DNA of 16,039 bases from JBFEYJ01 sp041546305 (lineage in GTDB: Bacteria > Pseudomonadota > Gammaproteobacteria > Thiohalomonadales > Thiohalomonadaceae). Under the pieces are notes generated by a model. That model did not search any database, was not told the DNA's origin, and saw only the letters and a program-made list of their open reading frames with translations. The stretch spans positions 1-16,039 of the forward strand of contig JBFEWO010000057.1 of the NCBI GenBank assembly GCA_041546305.1. Reading direction: 5' to 3'. Of the stretch, positions 14,757 through 16,039 are shown piece after piece. Positions within the stretch are counted from its first letter, which is position 1. The number at the start of each line of letters is the position of its first letter. A program made the position numbers and the translations under genes.

Positions 14757-15410
14757 TCATGTCCTGGCCGTATTCCACCGCTCGTTGAGGTGGGGCAGGT
14801 TTTTCCGGTGGGTAATGATGACCACCTCGTCGCCATCGCGGATATCATCATCTGCCCCGGGCAGGATGAAGTTGTTCTCCCGGTAGATGCAAATCACCCT
14901 GCTTTGTTCCGGGAGTACCAAATCCCCCAGTGTACCGACATCGTCTCTGTGGGCGACAAACGAAAATACCCGCGCCTCGTCCCGGATCATGGTGGAGAGT
15001 TCCAGCGGATCGCGCCCTTCGAACAGGTCCGCCAGATAGCGGCCGATGGTGCGGGCCGGGATGATGGTATTTTCCAGTCCCAGTTCGATGCAGATGTGTT
15101 CAAGTTCCGGGTCTTCGATACGGGTGACAATGCGTGTGAAACCCAGCGAACGGCCCACCAGGCTGGCGAGGATATTGGTCTGGTCGTTACCGGTAAGACA
15201 GAACAGCAGATCGGTATGCTCCGGATCTGCTTCGCGCAGGATGGCCGGTTTGCTGCCATCGCCACAAAGAAATCCGCTATCCAGCTCTGTAGCCAGGCTG
15301 TCGAGGCGTGCTTTGTCGGCATCGATAATGACCACCTCATGGCGGTGCCTGAGCAACAGGCGGGCCGTCATCAGCGTCAGTGAACCTGCCCCAATCATTA
15401 CCGCTCTCAT
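14757..15410 (-). CDS. Single-RCK TrkA-like NAD-binding potassium uptake regulator
   Basis: A 217-residue cytosolic gating subunit for a TrkH/KtrB-type potassium transporter. It has one TrkA-N Rossmann domain (about 1-130) and one TrkA-C domain (about 135-217, ending DGDEVVIITHRKNLPHLNERW). It is half the length of E. coli TrkA, which carries two RCK copies, and is closer in architecture to KtrA. The nucleotide loop reads IGAGSLTLMTARLL: the third glycine of GxGxxG is replaced by Thr. The acidic residue after strand 2 is kept (VVIIDADKARLD), as is GDGSKPAILREADPEHTDLLFCLTGND. The open frame extends to 15503, but ATG 15410 overlaps the transporter stop as TGATG and gives the family N-terminus. 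Function as a Trk/Ktr subunit is inferred from domain and neighbour. Confidence 0.88.
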   Translation of the reverse strand: MRAVMIGAGSLTLMTARLLLRHRHEVVIIDADKARLDSLATELDSGFLCGDGSKPAILREADPEHTDLLFCLTGNDQTNILASLVGRSLGFTRIVTRIEDPELEHICIELGLENTIIPARTIGRYLADLFEGRDPLELSTMIRDEARVFSFVAHRDDVGTLGDLVLPEQSRVICIYRENNFILPGADDDIRDGDEVVIITHRKNLPHLNERWNTART

Positions 15411-16039
15411 CAGCTCTCCGTCCGTCTGCCAATCCAGGTATAGGGATACAGTAGTACCAGCAGTGCCACGATTTCCAGGCGACCTAGCAGCATATCCACA
15501 CACAGTACCAGACGCAGCTGCGGCTCCAACTCGGGACCGGAGATACCGGTGGACAGACCAACCGTGCCGGTGGCAGAGACGACCTCGAACAGGGCGTCCA
15601 GCGGTGCGTAACCGTGAATGACGAAGAGCAGCCAGGAGAGGATGTTGACGGTCACAAACAGCAGGATCAGGAGCAGCGCCCCATGGATATCCTCATCATC
15701 CAGTGTTCTCTGGCCCAGCTTCGGCGCAACCACCGCGTGGTTGGGCATGGCGATGCGCTGCAGCAGCAGCTGGAGTATGCGCAGCAGCAGCAGCAGCCGA
15801 AACAGCTTGACGCCACCGGCAGTGGAGCCCAGGCCTCCGCCGATAAACATGGCCAGGATGATCAGGAGTTTGCTGCCGTTATCGAGGGTTGCGATGGGAA
15901 GCGAGGAAAAGCCGCTGGTCGTCTGGGCCGAGATCCCCTGGATGATGCCGTGGAACAGCGCCTTGTCCCAGGCCATGCCACCGCGATAGAACAATAGGGA
16001 CAGTAGCAGGGTAAAAATGATGCAGGCCAGCAGTAGCAG
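15410..16039 (-). CDS. TrkH/KtrB-family potassium transporter, N-terminus beyond window end
   Basis: The C-terminal 209 residues of a superfamily K+ transporter membrane subunit; the frame stays open to the last base, so the start lies outside. Visible are the third pore segment (SAQTTSGFSSLP), the gate-loop region (MFIGGGLGSTAGGVKLFRLL), the fourth pore segment (SATGTVGLSTGIS, with the TVGLSTG pattern seen in KtrB-type proteins) and the C-terminal signature MLLGRLEIVALLVLLYP. Hydrophobic helices flank each pore loop. Its stop overlaps the ATG of the trkA-like gene by one base (TGATG), so the two are translationally coupled and form one uptake system in the inner membrane. Whether it is best called TrkH, TrkG or KtrB cannot be told from this fragment. 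Confidence 0.93.
   Translation of the reverse strand: MLLLACIIFTLLLSLLFYRGGMAWDKALFHGIIQGISAQTTSGFSSLPIATLDNGSKLLIILAMFIGGGLGSTAGGVKLFRLLLLLRILQLLLQRIAMPNHAVVAPKLGQRTLDDEDIHGALLLILLFVTVNILSWLLFVIHGYAPLDALFEVVSATGTVGLSTGISGPELEPQLRLVLCVDMLLGRLEIVALLVLLYPYTWIGRRTES

Noticed and set aside
15411..15503. Upstream extension of the TrkA-like gene
   Set aside because: It reads through the end of the transporter gene in another frame; the Rossmann domain begins at ATG 15410.

Overview
The window is an ordinary-looking stretch of bacterial chromosome, moderately GC-rich and densely packed. It almost certainly comes from a gammaproteobacterium. The gene content and order combine two loci known in Pseudomonas: gatCAB divergent from mreBCD, and mrdA-rodA-mltB/sltB-rlpA-dacA-ybeD-lipB. 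Here they form one continuous run. A D-amino-acid aminotransferase in the lipB cluster and heptamer repeats in the gaps recall Chromatiales-type sulfur oxidisers, but that placement is an inference, not something the sequence proves.

Layout. Positions 1-10362 are all on the minus strand, read right to left: mreB, mreC, mreD, mrdA (PBP2), rodA, mltB-like transglycosylase, rlpA, dacA (PBP5-type carboxypeptidase), dat-like aminotransferase, ybeD and lipB (cut by the window start). Most junctions are a few bases or overlaps (mreC/mreD share ATGA; dat/ybeD nearly abut). Longer gaps lie after mreB (163 bp), after rlpA (102 bp) and between ybeD and lipB (about 140 bp, filled by a heptamer repeat element). 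Positions 10505-13743 on the plus strand hold gatC, gatA and gatB, divergent from mreB. hslO (Hsp33) follows on the same strand after an inverted repeat. The right end, on the minus strand, holds a single-RCK TrkA-like protein and the C-terminal part of its TrkH/KtrB-type partner, cut by the window end.

Function. The minus-strand block encodes nearly all of the lateral wall elongation machine: the MreB filament, the MreC/MreD connectors, the PBP2 transpeptidase and the RodA glycosyltransferase. It also encodes enzymes that open or trim peptidoglycan (MltB, RlpA, DacA). Dat could recycle the D-alanine that DacA releases, giving pyruvate; LipB begins the lipoylation needed by pyruvate dehydrogenase. 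GatCAB makes Gln-tRNA(Gln) and/or Asn-tRNA(Asn). Hsp33 is a redox-activated holdase. TrkH/TrkA import potassium.

The main oddities are these: (1) mreC has no ATG/GTG/TTG upstream of its membrane anchor and appears to start at ATT; (2) a ten-copy GTTCAAR heptamer array with an inverted partner abuts and enters the lipB start; (3) a perfect 10-bp inverted repeat built on a CACGGAA-type motif precedes hslO; (4) the TrkA-like protein has a GAGSLT loop without the third glycine. I found no clear new defence, mobile or RNA system.
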